From Dehalococcoidia bacterium (lineage in GTDB: Bacteria > Chloroflexota > Dehalococcoidia > Lucifugimonadales > Lucifugimonadaceae), in NCBI GenBank assembly GCA_030747175.1, contig JASLLE010000023.1:1-35301 (forward strand): 35,301 nt of DNA. The letters run 5' to 3'. The first letter of the stretch is position 1. Each line of letters opens with the position of its first letter. A model generated the notes under the pieces. It saw only the letters and a list, made by a program, of their open reading frames with translations. It did not search any database and was not told the DNA's origin. The position numbers were made by a program, and so were the translations under genes. Below, in pieces: positions 15,093 to 23,664 of the stretch.

Positions 15093-15890
15093 TTGGCGCT
15101 TCGAATCGCAGTTTGCGTGAAGCAGGTACCGGACCCGGAAACTCCCGCATCGGCGTTCAAGGTTGACGAATCCGTCAACCGCGTCGTCCCCGCCCCGGGT
15201 ATTCCTCCAGTTGTTAACGGCTTTGACCTGCACGCGGTCGAAGCAGCTTTACGCATCAAAGACGCCGGTGAGGCCGAGGTCACCATTCTCGCCGCCGGAA
15301 ATGACTTCGTCATGGACGTCATGAAGAAGCCGCTTTCCATGGGCGCAGACACCCTGGTGCTGGCTGAAGACCCCGCTTTCGAGGACATGGATGCCGTAAG
15401 CACGGTCACGGTGCTGTCCGCCATGATCCAAAAGACGGGCCCGTTCGATCTCATCCTCACCGGGCGACAGGCATCGGACTGGGACCAGGCACATGTGCCG
15501 CTCGGCCTTGCTGAGAGGCTCGACCTCTCATCTGTCACGCTTGCACGCAACGTAGAACCCGGGGACGGCTCGGTTCGGATCGAACGGGCGTTGACCGACG
15601 GCTACCAGGTCGTCGAAGCGCCAACTCCGGCAGTTGTCACCGTCAGTAACGAGCTTGGCGAAGCGCGCTATCCGACGCTGCGCGGCATCATGGCGGCGTC
15701 CCGCAAACAGCCGGAACGGCTGACGCTGGCCGAACTTGGGCTGAACGCCGAGGCACTGAGCCCGGCACTTTCGCTCCGCAGATTGTTCATCCCTGAGAGC
15801 GAGAGCCAGGTAGAACTTATAGAAGGCGAAGATGAGGCGGATGCGGGCCGGAAGCTGGCCCTCCGTCTCCGAGAGTTGAATCTGATTTAA
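15093..15890 (+). CDS. etfB: Electron transfer flavoprotein beta subunit
   Basis: EtfB forms a heterodimer with EtfA and carries electrons from acyl-CoA and related dehydrogenases to the membrane pool. The protein (about 265 aa, usual size) starts RIAVCVKQVPDPE and contains VVNGFDLHAVEAALRIKD, LILTGRQASDWDQAHVPLGLAE (the region that binds AMP), and VVTVSNELGEARYPTLRGIM with the recognition-loop sequence near residue 190. I chose the TTG at 15093 because GGAGAGG at 15081-15087 is at the right distance; the GTG at 15087 lies within that site. etfA follows with no gap. The pair suits a fatty-acid or amine-oxidising metabolism. Confidence 0.93.
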   Translation: MALRIAVCVKQVPDPETPASAFKVDESVNRVVPAPGIPPVVNGFDLHAVEAALRIKDAGEAEVTILAAGNDFVMDVMKKPLSMGADTLVLAEDPAFEDMDAVSTVTVLSAMIQKTGPFDLILTGRQASDWDQAHVPLGLAERLDLSSVTLARNVEPGDGSVRIERALTDGYQVVEAPTPAVVTVSNELGEARYPTLRGIMAASRKQPERLTLAELGLNAEALSPALSLRRLFIPESESQVELIEGEDEADAGRKLALRLRELNLI

Positions 15891-16883
15891 ATGTCTGGAA
15901 TCCTCGTAATCGGAGAGGTCGAGAACGGCGCGCTATCGGCAGTGTCGGGTGAGTTGCTGGCGGCAGCCGGCAAACTTGTCGACGAGGGCGTTAGCGGAGG
16001 GGTGAGCCTCGCCCTCATGGGCGATGACCTGACAGGTATCACGGCGGCACACGCGCCCGGCGCAGACCGCGTGATCTTGATGTCAAATCCCGCCCTGAAA
16101 GATGGCGGGACCGGCGGCTACGACGCCCCGGTCCTGGCGGCCGCCGCTCTCAACGAAAGCACGTCCCCCGACGTGATCCTGTTTGCAAAGACCGACTTCG
16201 GCGCCGTTACCGGACCACGCCTGGCCTTCAAGCTGGGGGTTCCGGTGGCGCAGGACTGCGTCGACGTAGCGCTCGATTCCGAGACGGGCCGGGTCGCGGT
16301 CACGAGGCCCGTGTTTGGCGGCAACGCGCTGGCCGTATACGGATTCAACGGCGATGGCGCCCAGATAGCGACCATAAGGCCGGGCGTGTTTGATCCTATC
16401 GAAGGCGAGGGGTCCGGCACGGTCGAGGAATTCGACGTATCCGCCGCGGTCGCCGCGGTGCGCACTACCCTGGTCGAGACCGTGCTCCAGGAGAGCGAAG
16501 GCGTGCGGCTTGAAGATGCAGACGTCATCATCTCCGGCGGACGGGGACTGGGCGGACCGGAACCATTTGAACAGCTCCAGGAACTCGCTAACATCCTTGG
16601 CGGAGCGGTCGGCGCGTCACGCGCTGCCTGCGATGCGGGGTGGGTCGATCACAGCTACCAGATCGGATTGACCGGAAAGAGCGTCAACCCGACCGTTTAC
16701 GTAAGCATCGGTATCTCGGGCGCGTCGCAACACATGGCGGGCCTGTCCGGCGCACGCAACATCGTCGCCATCAACAAGGACGGCGACGCCAACATTTTCA
16801 AGTCAGCCAGGTTCGGAGTCGTGGGCGACTGGGAGAAGGTCCTCCCTGCATTTACGGCTACCGTTCGGGATCTCGCGGGTTAG
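15891..16883 (+). CDS. etfA: Electron transfer flavoprotein alpha subunit
   Basis: This 330-aa subunit binds the FAD of the ETF dimer. The C-terminal FAD domain is intact: VIISGGRGLGGPEPFEQLQELA, GGAVGASRAACDAGWVDHSYQIG, TGKSVNPTVYVSIGISGASQHM and NIVAINKDGDANIFKSARFGVVGD. The ATG directly follows the TAA of etfB (position 15888-15890), so the two are co-translated. It is followed after 97 bp by a hypothetical gene on the same strand and then a strong terminator, which closes the operon. Confidence 0.95.
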   Translation: MSGILVIGEVENGALSAVSGELLAAAGKLVDEGVSGGVSLALMGDDLTGITAAHAPGADRVILMSNPALKDGGTGGYDAPVLAAAALNESTSPDVILFAKTDFGAVTGPRLAFKLGVPVAQDCVDVALDSETGRVAVTRPVFGGNALAVYGFNGDGAQIATIRPGVFDPIEGEGSGTVEEFDVSAAVAAVRTTLVETVLQESEGVRLEDADVIISGGRGLGGPEPFEQLQELANILGGAVGASRAACDAGWVDHSYQIGLTGKSVNPTVYVSIGISGASQHMAGLSGARNIVAINKDGDANIFKSARFGVVGDWEKVLPAFTATVRDLAG

Positions 16884-16980
16884 GCGCCGCGGGCCCACAT
16901 GATTGGTTAACCTCTCAACTACGGCGGGTGGGGCATCTGGCTTCCGCTCGCCGAAGACACTCGAAAGGTAGGGTGGCGAT

Positions 16981-17421
16981 TTGGACCGCGAATTCGGTTT
17001 GGATATCGACGCCATCGTCGGGCACATCGACAGCGCTCCGACGCTATCGTTCTTCTTCCCGCGTCTGAGGCGTTCACTCGTCGTGGACATGAGGCAGGGT
17101 CCCGAAGATGGGCCATTCATCAGGGTGCTGCCGATGGCACGCGGGCTGCATGAGCGGCTTCGCAGCATCAAGCGAGCACGTCCGCATCTCCCGAAGGCGA
17201 CCGAGATAGTCGCCATCCCGTGGCCGATCTATGTCGAGAACATGGTGCGATCCGGTGTCTGGGCGAGAATGATCAAGCGCATCGAGTCCACGGGATCGGC
17301 CGACGCCGTGGCCGCGGCAGAGGCGGCGTTGATGGAGCTCCGGGCGATGGAGAGCCAGGAGTTGACGGCGCTGATCCGCGGCGGCCAGTACGAGACGATA
17401 TGGACACGAGAATCCAGCTAG
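16981..17421 (+). CDS. Hypothetical protein of the etf operon
   Basis: This 146-aa protein starts at a TTG (16981) with AAGGTAGGG upstream at a fair distance. I do not recognise the family. It is a soluble mix of helix and strand, with LSFFFPRLRRSLVVDMR, PFIRVLPMARGLHERLRSIKR and a predicted helix AAEAALMELRAMESQELTALI near the C-terminus. It has no signal or membrane segment. It follows etfA on the same strand and shares the terminator at 17448-17487, so it probably belongs to the electron-transfer operon. The frame has plausible codon use and no overlapping competitor, which supports it being real. Confidence 0.65.
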   Translation: MDREFGLDIDAIVGHIDSAPTLSFFFPRLRRSLVVDMRQGPEDGPFIRVLPMARGLHERLRSIKRARPHLPKATEIVAIPWPIYVENMVRSGVWARMIKRIESTGSADAVAAAEAALMELRAMESQELTALIRGGQYETIWTRESS

Positions 17422-17447
17422 GATCTGCTCCCGGATAGCGCTGAATT

Positions 17448-17487
17448 AACAAAGAGACCGGTCCCAATCAGGACCGGTCTCTTTGTT
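17448..17487 (+). terminator. Strong, probably bidirectional terminator
   Basis: AACAAAGAGACCGGTCC pairs over 17 bp with its complement around the loop CAATCA (17465-17470). The right arm ends CTTTGTT, giving a short T-rich tail for the plus strand; the mirrored left arm suits the minus strand. It sits between the convergent etf operon and acyl-CoA ligase gene. Confidence 0.88.
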
Positions 17488-17636
17488 TGTCCGTGTGACC
17501 CGGACTGAGCGGCGCGATTCAGTGCGCCTCCCCGGCGGTCACTCCCGAAACGTGCGGCGTGATCTCGCGGCCCCATTCACCCGACCGGTTGCGCTTGTTA
17601 CAACGCGGGTGGTCGGGACACGAAATCCCCGGGCAG

Positions 17637-19133
17637 CTACTCCTGCGGAGCGAACGCCGCCGAGACGTGCCTTCGCTGGATCTTGCCCGTCGCTGTTCTC
17701 GGCAGAGAGTCGGCGATGTAGATGCGTTCCGGCACCTTGAAGTCAGCCATCTGTCCGCGCAGAAAGGACTGAATGTCGCCCTCTCCGGCATCGCCGGAAA
17801 GTACCACCGCTGCTTGAACGATCTCGCCGTACTTAACGTCCGGGACCGCAAAACAGACCGCCTCGGCAACAGCCGGGTGGTCCAACAGAGCGGCATCGAC
17901 CTCCAGCGGCGAGATCTTCTCGCCTCCGCGGTTGATCAGTTCCTTCAATCGGCCGGTCAGGGTTAGCCGGCCATCGGCGTCCATCATTCCCTGGTCGCCG
18001 GTACGGAACCAGCCGTCGGTGAACGCCTCGGCGTTGGCCTCCGGGTTGTTGTTGTAGCCGTGGGTCACGTTTTCGCCACGGATCACGACCTCCGCCCGAT
18101 CGCCCAGAGCGACCATCTTCCCGGCTTCGTCCATGATGCTGATCTCGACGCCGGTTCCCATGCCGACCGAGCCGGGCACACGGTCTCCGGGCGGGAGCAG
18201 GTTGGAGGACATCTGGTGGGCGGCCTCGGTCATGCCGTAAGCCTCGAGCACTGGGGCGCCGAATCGAGCCTCAAGCTCTTCAAAGACCGACGGCACGAGC
18301 GCTGCGCTACAGGAGCGGATCAACCTGAACGACTCCCTGGGGGCGTTGTCGTCGTCGGCCCGCATCAGGAGAATCTGGTGGATCGTCGGCACCGCGGAGT
18401 ACCAGGTCGCGTTCGTCGCCGCCTGGTCGCGCCAGAATGTGCTCGCGGAGAAGCGGGAGGGGACCACGATCGAACCGCCAGAGTTCAACGTGGACAGGGC
18501 GACGCCGATCAGGCCGTGCACGTGGAAGAGCGGCATCACCACCATCGCAATGTCGTCAGGCGTCAGCGCGTAGGTGTTCTTGATGTTGCCGAGGGATGTC
18601 AGGAGGTTCTTGTGCGTTAACGGCACGCCCTTGGGCCGGCTGGTCGTGCCAGAGGTGTGGAGGAACAGCGCGACGTCATCCGGGGACGGCGGCGCGACGT
18701 CTTTCGTGAGCGTCAACTCGCTGCCATCGCGTGCGATGACGACATGGGCGCCGGTGGAGGATGCGTCCATCGTCGGGACGCCGAGCTGGTTCGCGGACTC
18801 GCGTCCGGCGTGATCGCCCGGTGGAACGATCGCCAGTTGTGCGTCTGCGTCCTCCATGAAGAACTTGAACTCGTCGACCGTGTAAGCGGAATTGAGAGGG
18901 GCGGCAATAGCGCCGGCCCGTGTCACCGCCAGGAAGGTGACCATGAACTCGAGATTGTTTGCCAGGACGATCGATACCGGACGCCCGGCTTCGACACCGG
19001 CGGCGGCCAGAACGCCTGCCACGCGCTCGATCTCGTCGGAGAGCGCCGCGTAACTGAGCGTCGGCCCCTCGGGGATCACGATGGCGTTATCGGATGGGGC
19101 GTTGGGGGTGAGTACCTGGGCGAGGGTGGTCAC
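17637..19133 (-). CDS. Oxalate-CoA ligase-like acyl-CoA synthetase (AAE3/FAT2 type)
   Basis: AMP-forming acid-CoA ligase of about 498 aa. The ATP-binding loop is LFLHTSGTTSRPKGVPLTHK. Further marks are VMPLFHVHGLIGV, NATWYSAVPTIHQILLM, SCSAALVPSVFEELEARFGA, VLEAYGMTEAAHQMSSN, GWFRTGDQG, and LKELINRGGEKISPLEVDA, ending in TATGKIQRRHV with the catalytic Lys. The text SGTTSRPKGVPLT plus TWYxAVPTIHQI plus MTEAxHxMSSN matches my memory of plant and yeast oxalyl-CoA synthetase, which suggests oxalate or another small acid as substrate. The frame runs open to 19250, but I prefer the GTG at 19133, which has AGGA about 10 nt upstream and fits family length. It is divergent from the sulfatase gene. Confidence 0.88.
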   Translation of the reverse strand: MTTLAQVLTPNAPSDNAIVIPEGPTLSYAALSDEIERVAGVLAAAGVEAGRPVSIVLANNLEFMVTFLAVTRAGAIAAPLNSAYTVDEFKFFMEDADAQLAIVPPGDHAGRESANQLGVPTMDASSTGAHVVIARDGSELTLTKDVAPPSPDDVALFLHTSGTTSRPKGVPLTHKNLLTSLGNIKNTYALTPDDIAMVVMPLFHVHGLIGVALSTLNSGGSIVVPSRFSASTFWRDQAATNATWYSAVPTIHQILLMRADDDNAPRESFRLIRSCSAALVPSVFEELEARFGAPVLEAYGMTEAAHQMSSNLLPPGDRVPGSVGMGTGVEISIMDEAGKMVALGDRAEVVIRGENVTHGYNNNPEANAEAFTDGWFRTGDQGMMDADGRLTLTGRLKELINRGGEKISPLEVDAALLDHPAVAEAVCFAVPDVKYGEIVQAAVVLSGDAGEGDIQSFLRGQMADFKVPERIYIADSLPRTATGKIQRRHVSAAFAPQE

Positions 19134-19343
19134 GTTTTGCAATTCCTGACTGGCGAACTGTTCCCGGGATTGTTGAGAGTCCGAATCCGGTGGGATTTTC
19201 GAAGGAGGCTGATGCGCTGGAAGAGAGCAGCGCGGCCAATCGTATGTCATCCTTTGCCCCGACGAAAGGTGGTCGCCAGATACGACCGCTAGCGGAACCT
19301 GAAAAACGAGCCACCCTGACCGGGGATCGAGACGACTTCGCTA

Positions 19344-20810
19344 ATGCCACAAAAACCGGAACGACCAAACATCCTGGTGATCATCACGGACCAGCAGCGC
19401 GCCGATACGATGGCCCCCTACGGGAACGACTGGATCGAGACGCCGCACATGAACGCCCTGGCGGCCGGATCATTCGTTTTCCAGAACGCCTACGTGACAC
19501 AGCCGGTCTGCACGCCGTCCCGGTCCAGCATGCTCACCGGAACCTACCCGCATACGAACGGCCTCGTCCGAAACAACATCGCCCTGACGCCCGATACGCT
19601 GTCGATCGCCGAGATGGTGTCTTCGGAGTACCGCCGCGTTCATTACGGCAAGTGGCATCTCGGCAACGATGCAGAGGCGCAGCACGGCTTCCAGGATTGG
19701 ATCAGCACGGGGCATGTCGCCCCCGGTCCGGACGGTGCGGGGCTGTCCGACTACCACAGGTGGCTTGAAGAGCAGGGCGTGGAACTTCCGGAGCACTACG
19801 TTCGGCCGGGCGGCGACGGGGCCGGCTCAAAACGTGCCGTGGCGCAGGCGAACCTCCCCGAAGAGTTGACGCAGGCCGCCTTCGTGGGCGACATCACGAC
19901 GAAGTTCCTGCGTGAAGAGTCGGACGAACCATTCCTGCTCTTTACCAACTTCTTCGAACCGCACCCGCCGTATTCAGGGCCCCTCGGGGACCTCTACGAT
20001 CCCGCCACGCTTCCGGTCGGACCGGATTTCATGCGGTCTCCTGAAGGCCATTCGCTATTCAATCGCTCCCGGTCTGAGTTCTACCTGGCGGGTGAACACC
20101 GTGAGGATTCGGTCGCCGGCTGCGACCATCACGATCTTCATGGCGAACCCGGCTGGCGGGCGCTCCGGGCCAACTACATGGCGAACATCACGCTGGTGGA
20201 CCGGCAGGTGGGCCGAATCCTGGAGGCGCTGGAGGAGTCGGGCCACGCCGACGACACGATCGTGGTGTTCACAAGCGACCACGGCGACATGCTCGGCGAC
20301 CACGGTCTGCTGGAGAAGCGGGCGTTTTACGACGGCTCGGCACGGGTGCCTCTGCTGGTCAGAGTCCCCTGGATGTCCGAAGGCCAGACACCGATACCCG
20401 GGAGCGTGGGCCATATCGATCTCGTACCCACCCTGCTGGACCTGATCGGCGAGTCAATTCCCGGCCACCTCCAGGGTGAGAGCAAGGCCGCTGTGTTGCG
20501 CGGGGAGTCGACACTGGAGAACAACGACGTGTTCGTGCAGTGGAACGGTCGCGGCGATCGCGATCTCGGCACTCCGACCATCAACGAAATGATCGCTCTC
20601 CCGCGCCGCACCATCGTCAGCGGCGATCGATGGAAGCTGAACCTCTGTGAGGGCGACACTGGCGAGCTTTTCGATCTGACAGCGGACCCGCACGAGCTAA
20701 CAAACCTGTTTGGCGACCCGGCGCAGAGCGAACGGGTACAGGCGATGACGTCGCGGTTACGGGCGTGGCAGGAAGAGACGGGGGACACGGCGCCACTGCC
20801 GGCGATTTAG
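19344..20810 (+). CDS. Sulfatase (formylglycine-dependent, arylsulfatase family)
   Basis: This 488-aa protein hydrolyses sulfate esters of an unknown substrate. The core motif VCTPSRSSMLTGTYPH has C56, which is turned into formylglycine by a separate maturase (CxPxR type). Metal-ligand segments are ITDQQRAD (D16) and FTSDHGDMLGDHG; HYGKWHLG carries the conserved Lys-His. It has no signal peptide, so it acts in the cytoplasm as read, unless the start lies further upstream. The ATG at 19344 has only a weak ribosome site. It is divergent from the oxalate-CoA-ligase-like gene across a 210-bp gap. Polysaccharide or sulfated-lipid breakdown is possible but not shown. Confidence 0.92.
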   Translation: MPQKPERPNILVIITDQQRADTMAPYGNDWIETPHMNALAAGSFVFQNAYVTQPVCTPSRSSMLTGTYPHTNGLVRNNIALTPDTLSIAEMVSSEYRRVHYGKWHLGNDAEAQHGFQDWISTGHVAPGPDGAGLSDYHRWLEEQGVELPEHYVRPGGDGAGSKRAVAQANLPEELTQAAFVGDITTKFLREESDEPFLLFTNFFEPHPPYSGPLGDLYDPATLPVGPDFMRSPEGHSLFNRSRSEFYLAGEHREDSVAGCDHHDLHGEPGWRALRANYMANITLVDRQVGRILEALEESGHADDTIVVFTSDHGDMLGDHGLLEKRAFYDGSARVPLLVRVPWMSEGQTPIPGSVGHIDLVPTLLDLIGESIPGHLQGESKAAVLRGESTLENNDVFVQWNGRGDRDLGTPTINEMIALPRRTIVSGDRWKLNLCEGDTGELFDLTADPHELTNLFGDPAQSERVQAMTSRLRAWQEETGDTAPLPAI

Positions 20811-21013
20811 GGGGGGGCCAGCGTCCGAGTGGTTGTTGTGAGCTCAGCGTGGGTCGTTGCGATGCACACGCGCTTTGACGGGGCCATCGGTCGCCCGATC
20901 TGATGTGCCGGAGTGCAAACCGGGAGATTCCTCGCGTGCGGGCTTCGGAATGGGCATATATGCCCGGAATGACAGTGTGGCCGTCATGCACAGCGAAAAC
21001 GCCCGTGTCCGCG
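20811..21013. other. Intergenic region with a small palindrome
   Basis: This stretch lies between the sulfatase stop and the B12-operon promoter. It has no gene. GGGCATATATGCCC at 20952-20965 is a perfect 14-bp palindrome, preceded by CGGAAT and followed by CGGAATGAC, in REP style. Confidence 0.5.
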
Positions 21014-21042
21014 TTGACCCTGCTGTCCGGCTCCGGTAGAGT
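21014..21042 (+). promoter_or_regulatory. Sigma-70-type promoter of the cobalamin operon
   Basis: TTGACC (21014-21019) and TAGAGT (21037-21042) are 17 nt apart. Transcription would start near 21049, about 20 nt before the riboswitch aptamer. Confidence 0.6.
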
Positions 21043-21068
21043 CGGTCGCCACTTGGACAACTGGATAT

Positions 21069-21198
21069 TCGTCCGACCCGGTGCCCCGTGACCTCTGGTC
21101 AGGGGAGAATAGGGAAGGCGGTGAAAAGCCGCCGCGGAAGCGCCACTGTAAATCGGGATTCACTTCCCGAAAGCCAGGAGACCTGCCTGGTTGGACGA
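21069..21198 (+). promoter_or_regulatory. Cobalamin riboswitch (aptamer)
   Basis: The class I cobalamin aptamer is clear: GGTGCC early, GGGAAGGCGGTGAAAAGCCG, GCCACTGTAAAT, and the B12 box AGCCAGGAGACCTGCC at 21172-21187. TCGTCC (21069-21074) pairs with GGACGA (21193-21198) as a closing helix. A competing helix uses part of the same 3' strand: CGACGGAC (21196-21203) with GTCCGTCG (21224-21231). An intrinsic terminator follows at 21282, so B12 binding most likely stops transcription of the transport and salvage genes. Confidence 0.93.
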
Positions 21199-21281
21199 CG
21201 GACTGCTCCTCGCTCACCAGGGGGTCCGTCGGCAGTGAATCTCAATCAGAATCACCGTCGCCATCGGCTTTGCCGCCTTGA

Positions 21282-21309
21282 CCCCAGCGAGTATTCGCTG
21301 GGGTTTTTT
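21282..21309 (+). terminator. Riboswitch-controlled intrinsic terminator
   Basis: CCCCAGCGA, loop GTAT, TCGCTGGGG, then TTTTTT: a classic intrinsic terminator 104 bp before the btuC start. TCGCT inside the loop at about 21209-21214 could pair with AGCGA of its left arm as an antiterminator. Confidence 0.93.
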
Positions 21310-21412
21310 GTTCCAGAACTGGAACGGGCTGAAGCCAGCTCGATGAGGCCGCCGAAAGGCGCGTCGCCGGGTCTCCCATTTAGCGAAACGTTGAAGGGAA
21401 ACCTGATCGGAC

Positions 21413-22489
21413 ATGGCGCTCGTACTCGTGACCCGGCTCAGACCGCCGCGTGAGGCTGCGCTCGGCACACGCCTGGTCGCCGGGCTCGGAGTGCTCGTGG
21501 TCCTGCTGGCCGCCGTGGTTCTCGTGTCCTTGAGCACCGGGCCTCTCGACATCCCCGTTTCGCACGTCCTGGCGATCATCGCCGAGCCTCTCGGGGTCCA
21601 CCTGGCGGACTACGACCGCACCGAAGAGCTGGTGGTCAAGCAGATCCGCATGCCGCGCATCGTCGTGGGCGCGCTGGTCGGCATGGCGCTCGGGGTGGCG
21701 GGAACGACGATGCAGGCGCTGTTCCGCAACCCGCTCGCCGACCCGGGGACGATCGGTGTTGCGTCCGGCGGCGCGGCGGCGGCGGTGGTCGCCATCGCCA
21801 CCGGCGCATCGACCCTCTTCTTCCTCGCCCTGCCCCTCTTCGCCCTCGCCGGCGCGATCGGGACGGCGTTTCTTGTCTATGCGATCGCGATCGCCAGCGG
21901 CCGGTTTTCCGTTGCGACGCTGATCCTCGCCGGGGTCGCCGTGAGCGCGTTCATGGGCGCGTTGATCTCGCTCATCATCATCGCCGTCCCGGAGCGCGAC
22001 ACGCTACGTGGAATCCTGTTCTGGCTCGCCGGCGGTTTGGACTCCCGATCCTGGGATCACGTCTGGCTTTCAGGCCCGTTAATCCTGGCCGGGGGCGGGG
22101 TGATCATCGCCTTCGCCCGGGATCTGAACCTGCTCATGATGGGCGATGACGACGCCGGGACGTTGGGCGTCAACGTCCGCGTCATGCGGCCCGTGTTGCT
22201 GACGGCGGCGTCCATCATCACCGGCGTCGCCGTTGCGGTCAGCGGCATGATCGCTTTCGTCGGCCTGATCGTTCCCCACATGCTCCGACTGATCTTGGGA
22301 CCGGACAACCGTGTCCTCGTGCCGTTAAGCGCCCTGGGCGGAGCGGTATTTGTCGTCCTCGCAGACGAGATCGCCCGCAGCGTAGTAGCGCCAGCCGAGA
22401 TACGCGTCGGCATCGTTACCAGCTTCATAGGCGCGCCCTTCTTCCTGTTCTTGCTGCTGCGACACAGCCGACGAGTGAACTCGTTGTGA
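21413..22489 (+). CDS. btuC: Cobalamin ABC transporter permease (FecCD/BtuC family)
   Basis: This 358-aa inner-membrane permease forms the channel of a B12 importer. Family marks are RMPRIVVGALVGMALGVAGTTMQALFRNPLADP (quoted in part: RIVVGALVGMALGVAGTTMQ then FRNPLADPG), a middle LRGILFWLAGGLDSRSWDH, and a C-terminal GLIVPHMLRLILGPDNRVLVP, with about nine to ten hydrophobic segments. The FecCD family also serves iron siderophores; the riboswitch just upstream and the corrinoid genes downstream make cobalamin the likely cargo. The btuF start codon overlaps its stop (GTGA), so both are translated together. Confidence 0.9.
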   Translation: MALVLVTRLRPPREAALGTRLVAGLGVLVVLLAAVVLVSLSTGPLDIPVSHVLAIIAEPLGVHLADYDRTEELVVKQIRMPRIVVGALVGMALGVAGTTMQALFRNPLADPGTIGVASGGAAAAVVAIATGASTLFFLALPLFALAGAIGTAFLVYAIAIASGRFSVATLILAGVAVSAFMGALISLIIIAVPERDTLRGILFWLAGGLDSRSWDHVWLSGPLILAGGGVIIAFARDLNLLMMGDDDAGTLGVNVRVMRPVLLTAASIITGVAVAVSGMIAFVGLIVPHMLRLILGPDNRVLVPLSALGGAVFVVLADEIARSVVAPAEIRVGIVTSFIGAPFFLFLLLRHSRRVNSL

Positions 22490-23652
22490 ATCAAACCTTG
22501 AAAGGGAAAACCTTGCCCACAGGGATTCTTGAACAATTGAAATCCGGGAGCCACACGCCGGTTAGGGCCTGCCTGGCGATGGCGATGGCCGCCTGGCTAC
22601 TGGCGGTAATGTTCCTGCTCGCAGCCTGTAGCTCGGAAGTTGTCACAGGGCAGCAGGTCGTCTCGACAGCGATCCCGGCGACACCAACGCCGGTGCCGAC
22701 AGCGACGCCGGACCCCGCGGACGCGCTTGCGAACGTTGAGGGCATCGTTGACCCGGCCAATCGCGGCTGGCCGCGCGTGATAGAAGCGCTCAACGGCCGC
22801 GTCACGATCGACGAACAGCCGCAACGCATCGTCACCATCTCGCTCGGTCACGACGAGGTGACCTACGCACTGGTGCCGCGTGACCGGGTCGTCGCCGCCA
22901 ACATCTACACGCAAAGCGCGGATCAGTCCAACGTCGCGCATCTCGCCGCGGGTCTTCCCGAGATCACGTCGGACGCCGAGGTGATCGTCGCCCAGTCCCC
23001 GGATATCGTGATCGCCTCGCCGTTCACCTCACTTGAGCTGATTGACGCCCTGGAGCGTGTCGGCCTGACGGTGTTGCAGACCGATCTGCACAACGACCCG
23101 GACGGACGGCGCCAGGACATTTTGCTGCTGGGTTACGCGTACGGGGTAGAGGTGCGGGCGATTGAGTTCGTGAAGGAGGTAGAAGATCGCGAGGCTGCGT
23201 TGCGATCTGTCTGGAAGAACAAGCCCGAGGACGAACGCGTGCGGGTGATGTCGGCGACGCTCTACTCAGACTCCCTCTACACTGCCGGAGCCGGGTCTAC
23301 TGAAGGCGAGATCATCAACGCGGCCGGCGGGATCAACGTGGCAGCCGAGGCCGGACTGGAACACAACCCGGTAATCAGCTACGAAAGCCTGATAGCGATG
23401 GACCCGGAGGTCATCTTCATCCCGCAACCTGCGGAGTGGGGCGGCGAGGAGTTCCGGGACGGCCTTCTGGCAAACCCGGCGCTGGCAAGCGTTCCAGCCA
23501 TAAGAGACGGCAGGGTGTTCATGGCCGATCCAAAGTTCTACACGACGCTGTCGTTCTGGAACCTCAGGGGAGCGGAAGAGCTGGCCAGGGATCTGTGGCC
23601 TGAAGACGTGGGCGACACCGTATTCGGCTCGTTCAGTTTTCCTTCGGAGTAG
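22486..23652 (+). CDS. btuF: Cobalamin-binding lipoprotein of the ABC importer (BtuF-like)
   Basis: This 388-aa solute-binding protein starts at a GTG overlapping the btuC stop. Residues 24-47 form a lipoprotein signal with lipobox LLAAC (C48), so the mature protein is lipid-anchored on the outer side of the membrane. A Pro/Thr linker (IPATPTPVPTATPDP) then leads to the binding domain, with RIVTISLGHDEVTYAL and AQSPDIVIASPF in the first lobe and MSATLYSDSLYTAGAGSTEG and VIFIPQPAEW in the second. This is the type III (Fe-B12) fold. The substrate is assigned as a corrinoid from context. The residues before about 25 may be untranslated if a later start is used. Confidence 0.87.
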   Translation: MNQTLKGKTLPTGILEQLKSGSHTPVRACLAMAMAAWLLAVMFLLAACSSEVVTGQQVVSTAIPATPTPVPTATPDPADALANVEGIVDPANRGWPRVIEALNGRVTIDEQPQRIVTISLGHDEVTYALVPRDRVVAANIYTQSADQSNVAHLAAGLPEITSDAEVIVAQSPDIVIASPFTSLELIDALERVGLTVLQTDLHNDPDGRRQDILLLGYAYGVEVRAIEFVKEVEDREAALRSVWKNKPEDERVRVMSATLYSDSLYTAGAGSTEGEIINAAGGINVAAEAGLEHNPVISYESLIAMDPEVIFIPQPAEWGGEEFRDGLLANPALASVPAIRDGRVFMADPKFYTTLSFWNLRGAEELARDLWPEDVGDTVFGSFSFPSE

Positions 23653-23664
23653 AGCAACAGCTTC

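Noticed and set aside
14675-15550. 291-codon minus-strand frame across the rsmG-etfB gap
   Set aside because: It overlaps both rsmG and etfB and has a low-complexity Ser/Arg-rich translation, so it is an antisense shadow.
19134-19250. Longer acyl-CoA ligase start at 19250
   Set aside because: The extra 39 residues are polar and unlike the family; the GTG at 19133 has a ribosome site and gives the normal length.
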